Notes: generated by a model from the sequence alone, not told the origin. A stretch of DNA of 64,000 nt from Chamaecyparis obtusa (GCA_027943335.1 BSBK01007745.1:49725-113724), one strand, 5' to 3'. Numbered from the stretch's first letter, positions 34,364-46,242 are shown. A program made the numbers and translations.

Positions 34364-35170
34364 ATGGCGGAAACAAATGCAAGAGAGCTGCAAGATGGTG
34401 AGAACATCGGTTTATGTGGAGAGAAAAATGGACAGAAAATAAATGAGCAGCAGCAGCCTGCATTTTCTATGAATCCTATGGAGGTCCCAAAACACTCAAG
34501 TGAATCTGAGGGAGATGCACAGCAAGGAGGTTTGATGAAAAATGAAGAAGTTGAGAAGGATTGTTGTCTCTTTAGTCTGCCTGAGAACAAGATTGAAGAG
34601 CAAATAAACGAGCAGCAAGATACTGAGGTCGTCAGTTTATGTGGAAAGAAAAAAGAAGTGGAAACAAATGAGCAACAACAGCGTCCATTTACTCAGAATC
34701 CTCTGGGTGAAGTAACACTGGAGGTAAATGAAGCAGAACTGAAGCATTGTGGTGTTTTTAGTTTACATGGGAAGAAGAATGAAGATGAAACAAATGTGCA
34801 GCATGTCAACCCAGTTCGCCATCGGAAAACTGAAGATAAAAAACTTTACAAGGCTTTGCTTAAAAAGCTCCATCTGACAAGAAGCGCTTCTTCTTCCTCT
34901 GTAGATTCTCTTAATCTCTTTTACAGTTTTTTCAATTCGATTATATTTTAAAATGTAAAATAGTAGATAATAATAAACTAATTTCAAGTAGTTTGTATTA
35001 TTTATATGAAAGCAATGTTGGCATCTTTACATGTGCAGGGTAGTGATGAGGAAGAAGGCGAAAAAGGAGGAAGAGAGAAAGAGAAAGGAAGCGTTAAGAA
35101 TGATATTAAAGAAAAGATTCTGGGAAATGATGAAATGAATGATGGCGAAGAACATCAGGAGAATAAATGA
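34364..35170 (+). CDS. Dehydrin-like protein (F-segment-like repeats, S-segment, degenerate K-segment), two exons
   Basis: Exon 1 is 34,364-34,900, intron 34,901-35,038 (GT...CAG, phase 0), exon 2 is 35,039-35,170; 222 codons. The start is the first ATG after a conserved 5' UTR, and MAETNARE aligns with gene 2. The protein is hydrophilic, rich in Glu/Lys/Gln/Asn and has no signal peptide. The splice joins KLHLTRSASSSS to GSDEEEGEKGG, a dehydrin phosphoserine (S) segment split by an intron at the site usual in this family. GSVKNDIKEKILG near the C-terminus resembles the K-segment end (IKEKLPG). Residues 64-76 and 122-138 (NEAELKHCGVFSLHGKK) resemble the F-segment (DRG.FDF.GKK). An internal repeat, LCGEKNGQKINEQQQPAF (17-34) and LCGKKKEVETNEQQQRPF (92-109), recurs with 75-residue spacing. 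Expected role: stress-induced disordered protector of membranes and proteins in cytosol or nucleus. Other disordered Glu/Lys-rich proteins remain possible. Confidence 0.78.
34901..35038 (+). other. Intron of dehydrin-like gene 1
   Basis: 138 bp, AT-rich, donor TCT|GTAGAT and acceptor TTACATGTGCAG|GG. It interrupts the serine run exactly before GSDEEE, leaving the frame in phase 0. Without splicing, translation would stop at 34,951. Confidence 0.8.
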
Positions 35171-35292
35171 AATAATTTCATGAAGCAGAAGCTGAACTTT
35201 ATGGACTTAAAATGGAATGACTAGTTATGGTGGTTTTATGTCTGTTTTGTGATTTTAAAGTGTGGATTGTACCCTTTTTTTCTCTTATGGAT

Positions 35293-35298
35293 AATAAA
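35293..35298 (+). terminator. Polyadenylation signal of gene 1
   Basis: AATAAA 123 bp after the stop codon. The surrounding GATAATAAATTAG is conserved as TAATAATAAATTAG at gene 2. Confidence 0.6.
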
Positions 35299-35319
35299 TT
35301 AGTAAGAAATTATAATATT

Positions 35320-36800
35320 TTTGTTCTTTTGCACTTAATTTATATGTAACATTATAGATTTTTATCTATTATATTTGTGTTAATAAAATTAGAAAACAAA
35401 GAGATATTAAACAATAAACATAGATTTTTCTTTTATCTTATAGATTAAGTATGTTTAATAATATAATTAATTTATTAATTGAAGAGACTTTTATTAATCA
35501 AATTTAAAAATATTCATTTATATCTTATAAATTTATAATCAATAATATTTATTATTGATTTTTGTTTATGATCTTTGTGGAAATTAATGTTGATTATATC
35601 TAGAAAAGAAAGATATATTAATTAACAAAAATAAGATATTTTATATTTGATAGATTTAGTAAATATATTCAATGATGTAATTAATATATAAATTGAGGAT
35701 ACATATTATTTTTCATATTTATTTATTTCTTATAAATCTGTAATCAATTCAAACAAATCAGCTTTCTATAATTGATATTTGCATTTATTGTTCTAAATAC
35801 TTAGATCCTTTTCAATCTATTGTGGTAATTTGGAGAGCTCTAGGATGAGCAAAAATCATTACTATAAGATGGTTGATCATATTGCTTCCTACTATCTTAC
35901 ACTCTAATGAAATTTTGTCACTTTTTAAATGTTTTTTAAGCTTATCACTTGTTTTAATGATATATCATGACTAAGATAGTCTATAAAATCAGAATTCTTT
36001 GAAATAATCAATTTTCATATTAATTTTCAATTGTTTTTACTAAAATAAAAATAATAATTCTCTAAAAATAGTTAATCATTTCTTAAAATGCCTTACTTTA
36101 AGAATAATCATTATTTTTATGACAAACTTTAAGAATAATAATTTTTCCTAATAATAAATAGTAAAAGTCTTAAAATAAAATCTTGACACACCCAAGACCA
36201 GAGGAAATGATACCATTGCAAGATTCAAATAGTTGTATTGTGTTTTTAACATGTATTTCTTACCGGTATTCGGAGGAAGATTTCAAACTATTCTTAATCT
36301 GTGTGAAAAGATTCTAGGGCATTAATTTGTTTGTGGACAGTTCGGAGGAATTTGTGAACTTTCTGAATATAATTACCAAGAATATACAATATTAAGGGAA
36401 ATGAAGCAAACATACTAGTGTGAAGCACAAGGATAATCTACTCGATGGGCATTTCAAAAGCATGTGTAGAGGCAAGTTAAAGATGTGATTTCGATATATC
36501 TCAAGGAAGGTGAGAAGCTGCATCGATTTATTTTTTTCAAAGATTCTAGCTGTTTCCACTTAGAGCTTCAAGATCTCATTTAGTACGTTGCTGTTATATT
36601 CAAAATTGTTCTACTTATTTATGACTTCTTATTATAATTCAAGGTTTGATTCATGGCTTATTATAATTCAAGGTTTATTGCCTTCGATGTCTTTTCACTT
36701 TTTTTTCAGGGAAAACATAATGCAGTGAGAATTAAGCGTTATCTTTGTATGCTTACCATTTTGGACTTACGATTGGCTTTGTCTGAAGTTTATTCGGCCT
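35320..36800. other. AT-rich 3' flank of gene 1
   Basis: No gene seen. Part of it (36,240-36,640) matches 63,420-63,660 downstream of gene 2. A short duplication of TTATTATAATTCAAGGTTT occurs at about 36,630-36,678. Confidence 0.6.
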
Positions 36801-36809
36801 TTTGAATTA

Positions 36810-39609
36810 TGTTGGTGTTCGAAAACTCTTGTGCCATAAGGCTGCCAATATACCCTCAGATGGATTTTAGGAATGGTTAACTCCAAAATGTTATGAGGTC
36901 TTAGGGTAACTGGACCAACTATAGGGACTTAACTGCCCTCTTCTACTTCTGGCTCTGCAAAACCAAGGCAGGTGCACCTAATCCAAACAAAATTCAAACT
37001 CACTACACACCTAGTATTTCTGGATTTATATAGTAGATCATAGTAAAGGATTGCTAAATGCTAACTAGGCATTCATTGAATCAACTCTACTATGTAGGAT
37101 AAAATGGTCTTGTGAAAGGTATCACTGGTGACGGTATTGATATATAGAGATGCAGGAAATAGCCAAAACCCATCAAACATTGGACTCAACTGAATATACT
37201 AGCCCTTGATGAGTGCCATTATCCATTCGGCAGACCTCACATACAAATAGTGAAACATGAACCAACTATTGTCAAAGACTCATAGCCATAAATATAAACA
37301 TTCCAGCCCATCCACTACTTATAAGATCCTTCTGTAGACAACCAAGACTGAATCTATGTCCCCTCTAAAGTATATTTCACCTGATCCTAGACCAAGAACT
37401 AAAGACAAGAACATATGCAAAGGGAACCCTATGCAATGGATCAGAAACTCCAAGATTCACAAGAATGACACCAAGGAGAGACTTGGAAGCATGAAAAACT
37501 TACATTAAGTATAATGAGTCATGTAAATGATCAAAGTAAAATAGAGATCAAACCACTTCAATAACCTACAAAAGACTTCCATAAATTCTATTTAGCTTAC
37601 ATGTAATGTAAGAGAGCCTTCTATTTCCCCCTAGAACCAAAATAGAATGGAACCCTGAACAAGTCAAAATTTTGACACTTTATACCACTAGCTACCATGG
37701 GAACCCAAAATGGGTTGCAACAAGCTACAGATAGTTAGGGTATAGCCTTCACCAACCAGGTCAAGAAACGGCCAGAAAACCATAAATTTTGGTGCCCCTG
37801 GTTGCTTCAGATCAATGTTTGAAATCAAACGGTCACCATGCATTTGGCGGGCTTCAAATTCCTTAACCATTTGCCCGTAGTTGCACAGTCGCACGGTCAA
37901 CAACTTCACCACCAGAGGAATTTGGGCTTCATTTTATGCTTGGTCGCATGATTGCAAGGCACCCAACTCACCCTTGCAACCATGCGACCGCAGATTCTTA
38001 GCCGCAGTCAACGGTCACAAACTTTTACAGAGTCCCCGGCCATATAACCATCACAACCCCGCAACCGCGACAACCCCCCAAACCCCCACCTCCGCAACGA
38101 CGACGCTCAGACCGTTGTTGCATGATCACATAGCCCGAAAATGGGCTATGCAAACATGCGACAACCTGCTATCCTCTACCTTGCCGCAACCGCCACCGCC
38201 GCCGCTAAGCCTGGCGGTTAGTCGCATGATCGCATAGCCTGAAAATGGGCTATGAAAACATGCAACAACCTGTGAACATCATGTCTCGGCCATGCTAAGA
38301 ATCTGCCAGGTCAATGCCACATGTCATGCCACTACTTGCCCTTGGGTATTGGACCTGTGACGTGAATATCCACCTCAGTGCTCACCGACCAATCAAAAAT
38401 CAACACCTCATAACACTGAGCAAGTGGTCCTAGCCAAACTTAGCAAATAGGCGACAAAGGCTATCGTCAGTTTGCCAAAAACACACTGTCTCTGCTAACA
38501 AGTTTAGCGATCTCACGACCACCCCTTCGCTGAATCGCCAAATGAACTAGGGCATCGCCAAAACACTACGTGAACTAGTGAACAAGGAGGAAAATTGTCA
38601 GGCTGCCACATTTTATCCACTCCGCCAAAACTCAAACCCCACCTGGGCTCACCGGATGCCACATGTCACACCACCATTCACTGCAACTGTCAAGTCACAC
38701 CTGCCACAGGACCCACCTGCAAACCCCTTGCCACCTTGGTACATTGGCAACCAACCAAAACTCATCACGTCACCATTCCACCAACGGGCCCCAAGGACAC
38801 AGGGCAAGCGGTCGCATGATCGCATAGCCAAAAACTAGCCTATGCGACCATGCGACAGCCAATCATAGGCTACCACATCACCACCTCCGGGACCACTGCC
38901 AAAGAAGCCTTACCCTTTCAGATGATCGGATGGTTGTCACCAAAGTGCATAGCCCTGACAAAACCTTCACGCTTTAACAACAACCGCTAATGCTCTGACA
39001 CGTCAGGACCCTCTGACCAATCCGAAAACTAGGTCCCACCATCCATCGCACTTGCGCACTAAGGCAAAGTAGACTGTCAGGCAGCCGAACAGAACTGGGA
39101 CCCACATGGACAGGTGGCAAGCGGTCGCATGATCTCATGTTAGAAAAGTCTAACATGCAGCCATGCGACAACCAATCAGGAAGAGTCTGTACCCACCATC
39201 TAGTCAGACTTGCGCAGTTAAGACAAAGTTGAAAACACACAAAGTTTTCAGGACCAAAAGACAAGTGCACAAAGCTGGAAGGCAAAGGTCAAAAATAATG
39301 AGGGTTTTCAGCAAAAGATCAAAAATACATAGGAATAATGACAGACCGAAAGGTAGCAGGGAAGCTAAAAACATCACGGGTTTTCGAAAACACTGCGGGT
39401 TTTCGACACTGTGGCAGATTTTTAAAATTTGTTTCTCGTAGACCTTAGAAATTGAATATCTTTCTAGGTTTGGCGATTCAACACGTGTGTTTTGGGCTAG
39501 AGCTTGGTGACAACATGAAGCACACAAGGCAAGACACAAACCATGAAACATTTGTAGGGAGGAGGCCATTTTCATTGGATTTTTGCATTGACAGAAAAAT
39601 GGCCTAACA
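36810..39609 (-). repeat. 3' LTR of the long-LTR element
   Basis: 2,800 bp, non-coding; its open frames are chance. It contains five imperfect palindromes of about 50 bp built on GGTCGCATGATC...CATGCGACAACC at 37,941-37,989, 38,114-38,166, 38,221-38,270, 38,810-38,860 and 39,122-39,173. Compared with the right LTR it has an extra about 21-bp duplication near 39,378-39,410 (GGGTTTTCGA repeated). Confidence 0.85.
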
Positions 39610-39842
39610 GTGGCTCTAGTTGGGGATGCATGTCTCTTGCAGGCATGGCAAGAATTCAAAATCACTGAGAGAAGAAGACCACACCCAGACATAACAATTA
39701 GGCCCTCACCCCACTTTAATCCCAAAATTTCACAGACTGGCTCCCACAAAAATTCTAACACCACTAAATAGAATATACAGAAGCAACATCTGGATGCCAA
39801 AGGAGTGCCATCCTTTTCCTCTATCAAAAACTTGGTTTCTGT

Positions 39843-40238
39843 TCACAAAATTAAACAAGAGTCTGAAACCTCTATTACATGCATGATGGTAGAAATCACT
39901 GTTAAGCACAGACTGCAGAACAACTCTGGATTTACCATCACCAATGCCTCCTTCATATGTTCCCCCACAAAGTCACTATTTGGAAAACATGCATCATCAA
40001 AATCATCATGGATTGAAACATATGAAAGGGGACAAGAAACTGATACCTTTTCTTCCTGGCTATAATCATCCAGCTTATCTTTAATGCATTCTTGCATATC
40101 AAAAGAAAAGCAACTATACTCACTTTCACTTACCTCGTCCAAGGCCATTGAAACATACTCATATATCTGGTTACTCAAGTTTATCAAGTCTAATTTCTCT
40201 TGATAAATCATACCTTTATCCTCATAAGGATGATTCAC
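39843..40238 (-). pseudogene. Acidic extension of the gag-like protein (part beyond the copia insertion)
   Basis: 131 open codons beginning NHPYEDKGMIYQEKLDLINL, with SESEYSCFSFDMQECIKDKL and VSIHDDFDDACFPNSDFVGE. The acidic composition and its place directly across the 5-bp copia target duplication make it the continuation of the reading at 47,110-47,928. It stops before the left LTR; no known domain. Confidence 0.5.
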
Positions 40239-40248
40239 ATGATCAACA

Positions 40249-41095
40249 TGTAAGGAAACTCAGGTGTGGAAACATCTTCCTATGCTAATCTCTATAGGAG
40301 AGTATTGTGCAAATTCTTATAAATCCTTACAATTTCAGATTCATTAACTACTTTAACAAAGATATTGCAACCACATACCATACATACAGAAAAATAGAGA
40401 ATGACACAATGATATACCCTGGGGAAAATCTTACGGTTAAAAACCCCAGCACTCCAAAACTTGCACAATGTATTATCTTCAACACAAAGATTACAATACA
40501 CTTGCAATGTAAGTTCTTTTAAGAAATGAGAGACAAAGCCAACAAGACTTAAATTTCTATTATATCTCTCCCATAGGAGCAGCATCATATATATAGACTC
40601 CTCTAGACCCAAAAATAGCCACAACCACCAAGACCCATGCACAAAGCCACATGTACACAGTTGTTACATGCAATCCCAAGAATAGGCGTCCATCCCTAGA
40701 ATAGACTATGACAGCTTGTCATAGAATCCACCAAAAATAATGGTCACAAGAGAAGTGTAAGAGAATCTGTCATACCAACCTATTTTTGGCATATTCTCTT
40801 ACACACACCAACCACTTCTTCTTGGGTGCCCAAATAGGCCCAAGTCATAAGCTACTCTTACACCTGTCATAGCACATTCCTTAAATAGTTCTTACGCGTC
40901 ATAGGAATCTGTCATGACCATTTCAGTCATGATCTCCTTACGCACAAGATGCCGACACATCAAGTGGAGTGACACATCAACATGCCAACTAGACATGTAC
41001 ACTCACACTTAATTACATTATTTGCAAAAAATACATTTACAAAACAAATAATAAGAATAGGAATTATCCAAGGTTGAGACACCTTATTCCTAACA
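40249..41095 (-). repeat. 3' LTR of nested copia
   Basis: 847 bp, TG...CA. The adjoining polypurine tract on minus is GTGGGAGAA (plus TTCTCCCAC at 41,096-41,104). Confidence 0.93.
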
Positions 41096-41179
41096 TTCTC
41101 CCACTTTTCGAACACCTTGTAAAAGAAACAAGAACATAACAGGAACTTTAACCGCTATAGGCCAAAAGGCCCATAGACT

Positions 41180-42320
41180 CCGAACACCATCTGAACTTCT
41201 CAATGCCCACTGGTTTTGTTAATGCATCTGCAAAATTTTTCGCAGTATCTACCTTCTCCAAATTTACCTTTCCATCTTCCACCATATCTCTCATAAAGTG
41301 AAACTACACATCAATGTGCTTCGTTATGGCATGGAAAGTTGGATTCTTTGCAAGGAAAATACCGCTCTGACTGTCACATCAAATAGTAATTTGTTCTGCA
41401 TCAACACCAACATCAGAACACAATCTTCTAAGCCAAATGGCTTCTTTACAAGCATGAGTAGCAGCCATGTACTCAGCTTCTGTAGTGGACAAAGCAACCA
41501 TAGGTTGTCGCTTACTCATCCAACTGATGGCACCACCAAACATAGTGAACACATAAGCACTGGTGGATCTCCTGCTGTCAATATCACCTGCCCAAACTGA
41601 ATCCACAAACCCACAAATACAAACTGAAAGCAGAGATCCAGAAGAGTTACCATGATAACATATGGAGTAATCTAATGTACCCTTCAAATATCTGAATACT
41701 CGCTTAACTGCATCCCAATGTACCCGTCTAGGATTAGCCATAAACCGACTCAGGACTCCCACTGCTTGGGCAATGTCTGGTCTAGTATAGACCATAGCAT
41801 ACATAAGACTGCCAACTACACTAGCATAAGGTACTCTACTCATGTCCTCCACCTCACTATGAGATTTTGGACAATCATCTACAGATAACTTTGTTCCCAC
41901 AGAAATAGGAACACATAGTGGTCTACAATCTGCTATGCTGAACCTGTCCAACACAGACTTCACATACTTACTCTGACTCAACCAAAGTTTTTTGTTAGAC
42001 CTGTCTCTACTGATTTCAATACCCAAGATGTACCAAGCTGCCCTAAGATCTTTCATCTCAAACTGTGCTGACAACTGAGATTTAAAATCAGAAATCATAC
42101 CCTTACCCTTCCCAAACAACAACATATCATCAACATATAATGCAACAATAAGAAGGTGATCATTTTCAACTCTGAAATAAACACAATGATCTGATTTTGA
42201 TCTTACAAATCCAATTGACAACACAATGGCATCAAACTTAAGGTACCACATTCTAGGAGATTGCTTCAAACCATATAGAGATTTCTTTAATCTGCAAACT
42301 AAGGATTCTATACCTTTAAC
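41180..42320 (-). pseudogene. copia reverse transcriptase C-part and RNase H
   Basis: After the stop, KKSLYGLKQSPRMWYLKFDA begins the palm. The catalytic YVDD is in IVALYVDDMLLFGKG. Connection and RNase H text includes DRFSIADCRPLCVPISVGTK, MYAMVYTRPDIAQAVGVLSR, FVDSVWAGDIDSRRSTSAYV and STTEAEYMAATHACKEAIW (RNase H Glu). Beyond 41,379 it continues across changes with FHAITKHIDVQFHFMRDMVE and NFADALTKPV, the normal end of copia pol. The polypurine tract and LTR follow. Confidence 0.9.
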
Positions 42321-42335
42321 AATGTAGTGCTCAGG

Positions 42336-43357
42336 CTATGACATATAAATCTCTTCCTCCAGATCACCATGAAGGAAAGTTGTCTTCACATCCATCTGTT
42401 CTATCTCTAAATCATATGATGCAGCAAGAGATAACAGAAATCTAATGGATTTCAACTTTTCAATAGGAGAGAATATTTCACCATAATCTATTCCCTCTAC
42501 CTGTGAATACCCCTTTGCAACCAATCTAGCTTTGTACCTTTCAACACTGCCATCTGCATAGAATTTCTTCTTGAACACCCATTTACAGCTAACAGATTTT
42601 CTCCCTTTAGGCAAAGGTACAAGGTCCCAAGTCTTGTTTTTCTCCAATGAAGCCATCTCATCATCCATAGCCTCAATCCAGGAACCTGCATCTTCCATGC
42701 CCAAAGCCTCTTTCACAGATCTAGGCTCATCAGTGTTAGTAATCAAAGCAAAGGCACAACTGGAATCTAACATAGAATAACCAAACCTTTCTGGTTGCTT
42801 TCTTTCTCTCATGGATCTCCTCAAGGGTTGAGGTTGAGGTTTTTCTTCCTCTTCTTCTGAACTATCAGAGCTGCTAGAGCTCTCCTCATCATTAGACCCA
42901 ACATGGTCTCTCTGTTCAGTGTTCTCAGGGGTAGGAGGCAACTGAACAACATCTTTTTCCTTTTCTTTTTCATCTGGTTGTAGCACAATAGGAGAAGATG
43001 TTAGCTCTCTGAAAATAACATTTCTACTATACAACACCTTACTAGTCATGGGATCCCAAAGCTTGTATCCTTTCACACTGGCACTGTATCCGATGAAAAT
43101 ACATTTAACAGCTTTGTTTTCCAACTTAGATCTTTTTTTGGAACATGTGCATAAGCTTCACAACCAAAAACATGAAGATTTCTAATTGAAGGCTTCTTAC
43201 TAGACCACACCTCCATGGGTGTCTTACCAACAAGGGCTGATGTAGGAGATCTGTTAACCAGATAGCAAGCAGTGGCCACAGCTTCAGCCCAAAACCTTTG
43301 TTCTAAACCAGCTCCACTAAGCATACTCCTAGCCTTCTCCATCAGTGTCCTGTTCAT
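42336..43357 (-). pseudogene. copia integrase C-terminus and start of reverse transcriptase
   Basis: SSKKPSIRNLHVFGCEAYAH is followed by a one-base expansion of an A run (43,129-43,137) that shifts frame before LENKAVKCIFIGYSASVKGY. Then an acidic Ser/Glu linker (SSSSSDSSEEEEEKPQPQPL), SWIEAMDDEMASLEKNKTWD and RT motifs CKWVFKKKFYADGSVERYKA, RLVAKGYSQVEGIDYGEIFS and MDVKTTFLHGDLEEEIYM, with a stop where Gln is usual at 42,336. RT continues in the next segment. Confidence 0.88.
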
Positions 43358-44029
43358 TCTCTTTGCAACTCCATTTTGTTGTGGGGTATAAGGAGTTGTC
43401 TTATGCCTCTCGATACCTCATTCTTTACAGAACTGTTCAAACTCTGCTGAGCAAAACTCACCACCATTGTTAGTTCTCACACACTTAATCTTCTTACTAG
43501 TCTGATTCTCTACAAGAGCTTTAAATTCCTTGAACCGACTAAAGACTTATGTCTTACTTTTAAGGAAATGAATCCACGTCCTTCCACTATAATCATCTAT
43601 GAAAGATATAAAAAATATAGACATGGAGATTGAAGGAACTTTTACAGGACCAAATACATCAAAATGAATAAGATCCAAAATATCAGAAGATTTGTGAGAA
43701 CTAGAGTAAAACTGAACACGGTTTTGTTTACCATAGACATAGTGTTCGCAGAAGTCAAACTCAAGATTGAAATCATTTAACCCCTCAATGAGATTTTTAT
43801 TTTTCAGGGTTCTGAGACCCTTTTCACCAATGTGGCCAAATCTCATATGCCACAACATTATCTTTTCTGCAGGAAGTTTACCTTCCAAAGTGTTTCTACT
43901 ACCATTAGAACCAATAGTCATAGACTTCTTCACTACTTGTTCAGATGGTGAGGATGAAGAACTATTACATAGAGGAATACATGCATCTAGTTGAAATAAG
44001 GTACCTCTCCTAGTACCCCTTGCAAGCAC
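43350..44029 (-). pseudogene. copia integrase (catalytic residues changed)
   Basis: The pre-integrase zinc-binding part includes LWHMRFGHIGEKGLRTLKNK and FDFCEHYVYGKQ (one Cys of the usual CEHC appears changed to Tyr). Core: LDLIHFDVFGPV (first Asp present), FIDDYSGRTW, then past a stop at 43,547 VRTNNGGEF, where DNGGEF is usual, and NGVAKRMNRTLMEKARSML, where VAER is usual. Two of the three catalytic acidic positions are therefore Asn and Lys. A further stop lies after QFCKE. This integrase would be inactive even without the stops. Confidence 0.85.
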
Positions 44030-44032
44030 TAT

Positions 44033-46138
44033 CTATCCTCTCATCATCTTGCATCCTTCTTTCAAAAAAACAACTTGCACACCTACATCATTCAGCATAC
44101 TTATAGATAATAGGTTTCGTGCCAAACCCGAAATGTGCATAATTCCATTGATTCCCTTTACTCGTCCATTAGGAAATTTGATAGTGACCCTTCCACGTCC
44201 AACTATCTTTAGGTGAGAATCATCACCCAAGTACACCTTTCCACCATCGAACTCTTCATATTTTGAGAGCCAGTTTCGATGAGAGGTCATGTGAAAAGAT
44301 GCACCTGAGTCAACCAACCACACATCATCAGATGCATGGGCTGCCAAAGCTATGATGAATGCATCGCCATCTTCTTGAGATCTTTCTGAAGCTGAATCTG
44401 AACCTTTCTTCTTCTTCTTTGGCTCTTTGCAGTCTTTACGAAAGTGCCCAAATTTATCACAGTTCCAACATTTTTCCTTGGGCTTATTGGAAGTCTTTGA
44501 CTTCCCACGGGATTTGGATCTACCCTTATTGTCAGACTTATTATCATTTTTCTTCCCTCTTTCAGTGGATCTCCCACGAACAACAAGGGCTTCTTTTTCT
44601 GAAACGGAAGCCTTTCTCTGCATCTCCTCTGATAGCAGCGAAGACACCACATCATCCATTTTGAAGGTGACTAAAGTGCTTCTGAGAGCCATCACAAGAT
44701 GGTCCCATGAATCTGATAAAGAACACAAAAGTGTGTAGCAATGATCCTCCTCCTCTAACTTGACACCAGCTAATGTCAATTGTGCAGCCAGCAGATTAAA
44801 TGCATTTAAATGATCCATTAAGGATCCACCTTCCTCCATTCATAGAGAGTACAACTTCTTCCTCAGGAACAACTTGTTCACCAGAGATTTGGCTTGATAC
44901 ACGGCCGCAAGTCTTTTCCACAAACTATTTGCGGTTTTCTCATCTAGAACATTCAAAAGGACTGCATCGGTTAAACAGAGTCTTATGAGACCCTTAGCTT
45001 TACGGTCTTTGACATCCCAATCTACTTGATCTATAGTTTCTGGGTAAAAGCACAAAGCTGTGTCACACTTTTATAAAGGAAAAGGTCAATAGCACACAAA
45101 TATTTTAACTTTAATGACATAAAAATGGCATTTATGTTTAAAATTTGGAGATGATGTAAACTAATGAAATGTGTAAAACTGGATGAAGTTTATGGCTATG
45201 ATTTTTTTTATTTTTTTTAACAAGAATTCACATGGTTTTTAAATTTTTTAAGTCTATTTTTTACTTGCTGAAAAATGCTGAAAAATGAGGGTCTTGTCCG
45301 CACCAAAAAAGTATATGCAAATAATCTCTTTTTTCTTTGATTTCAAAATATGTCATAGATAAAATGTATAGCTAGTGCAAAAAAGAAGAAAAATTAGTTT
45401 TCAATGTATATTTTCTCTATTATAACTACTCAAAGTCGAACATACCTGAAATCGATAGTTTTCATCTCGCGTCAAATTTCCCCTATCAAATCTACACCAT
45501 TCAGAAAATAAATTACACACTTTTGAAGATAACTCTCTCCGCTAGTGTTAAATATAAATTTTCAATTTTTTTGATAAGCTTTACTATTTTTTTCTATTTT
45601 TGAAGCATCTTGTTCTTGAATGTTAAAATACCTACTTGTAGTATTTTGAAATTATAATATATTAGATCTAATTAAAATACTATAAAAATTATATGATGAT
45701 AATCTTGACTCTGTGCTCTAAAAAAGGGTATTTTTATATTTGTAAAAAAATATCATTAAAAAGAGTAAGAGTTATTGAAACGTCGCTTTTCTGAAATAAT
45801 TTTATTTCTTTAGTAATTGTTATAAAACATGCATTTAATAGATATTTCCAATTGGAAAAGGTGAAGAACTTATCTAACTTAGCTAGAATGAATCTAGCTA
45901 GACCATATGTTTGACAGAAAATAATTTTAGTTAGAAATACTCAAATTTAGCTGTGCTAATATGTTGTCCTGAAACGTGACACAGCTTTGTGCTTTTACCC
46001 TGCTGGTCTTGTAGCATTTGAAGTCACTTCCCATAGGTCACGATCTTCCAACATGTCTTCCATCTTGAGTTTCCACAACTCAAAATTAGTGCCATTAAAT
46101 TTCTCCACCTCCATTCTTCCATATGATGAACTTTCCAT
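44033..46138 (-). pseudogene. copia gag and protease, split by a TIR element
   Basis: The start is ATG at 46,138: MESSSYGRMEVEKFNGTNFE then LWKLKMEDMLEDRDLWEV, a Tork/TNT1-type gag N-terminus. It is interrupted after TSNATRPA by the TIR element and resumes at 45,039 with ETIDQVDWDVKDRKAKGLIR. A TGA at about 44,840 sits where an Arg codon is expected (CGA to TGA). Then come the gag core (EGGSLMDHLNAFNLLAAQLT), the zinc knuckle CWNCDKFGHFRKDC, a Lys-rich linker, and the protease active site in DVWLVDSGASFHMTSH. The reading ends near 44,033 at a stop before integrase. Excision of the TIR element plus its target repeat (960 bp) would leave the frame intact. Confidence 0.88.
45043..45999. mobile_element. 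957-bp TIR element (MITE-like) inside copia gag
   Basis: Perfect 24-bp terminal inverted repeats begin GGTAAAAGCACAAAGCTGTG; flanking CTG occurs on both sides (45,040-45,042 and 46,000-46,002). The inside is AT-rich with no transposase. Insertion splits the gag reading between TRPA and ETIDQ. A 3-bp CTG target duplication with this terminus does not match the common TTA/TAA, TA, 8-bp or 9-bp classes. Confidence 0.85.
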
Positions 46139-46242
46139 CTCAATCTGCAAATAAGATTCAGAATGCTCTGCAAAAAACTCCCACTCAAACTTGAGATTAG
46201 CTCAAAAAACCCTACCCAACAACTAGGATCAGAAGTTGATCA

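Larger units (their letters stand above)
33840..36660 (+). repeat. Segmental duplication, unit 1 (contains dehydrin-like gene 1)
   Basis: Matches 61,380-63,700 in the same orientation. Similarity covers the promoter from about TCTTTTCATATTCATTC, the gene, the 3' UTR and a downstream patch (GGCATTTCAAAAGCAT then AAGATGTGATTT or GAGATGTGATTT, and GCTTCAAGATCT). The AT-rich middle has diverged or been rearranged. Confidence 0.75.

Noticed and set aside
34245..34987. Open frames antisense to dehydrin-like gene 1 (and likewise at 61,851-62,429)
   Set aside because: They are shadows of the coding strand; Ser/Phe/Cys-rich text mirrors Lys/Glu codons.
39610..39630. PBS-like TGGCTCTAGTTGGGGAT beside the left LTR, which would reverse the element
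   Set aside because: The right-hand site is the better TGGCGACTC-type PBS, and gag direction agrees with it; the left match is probably chance.
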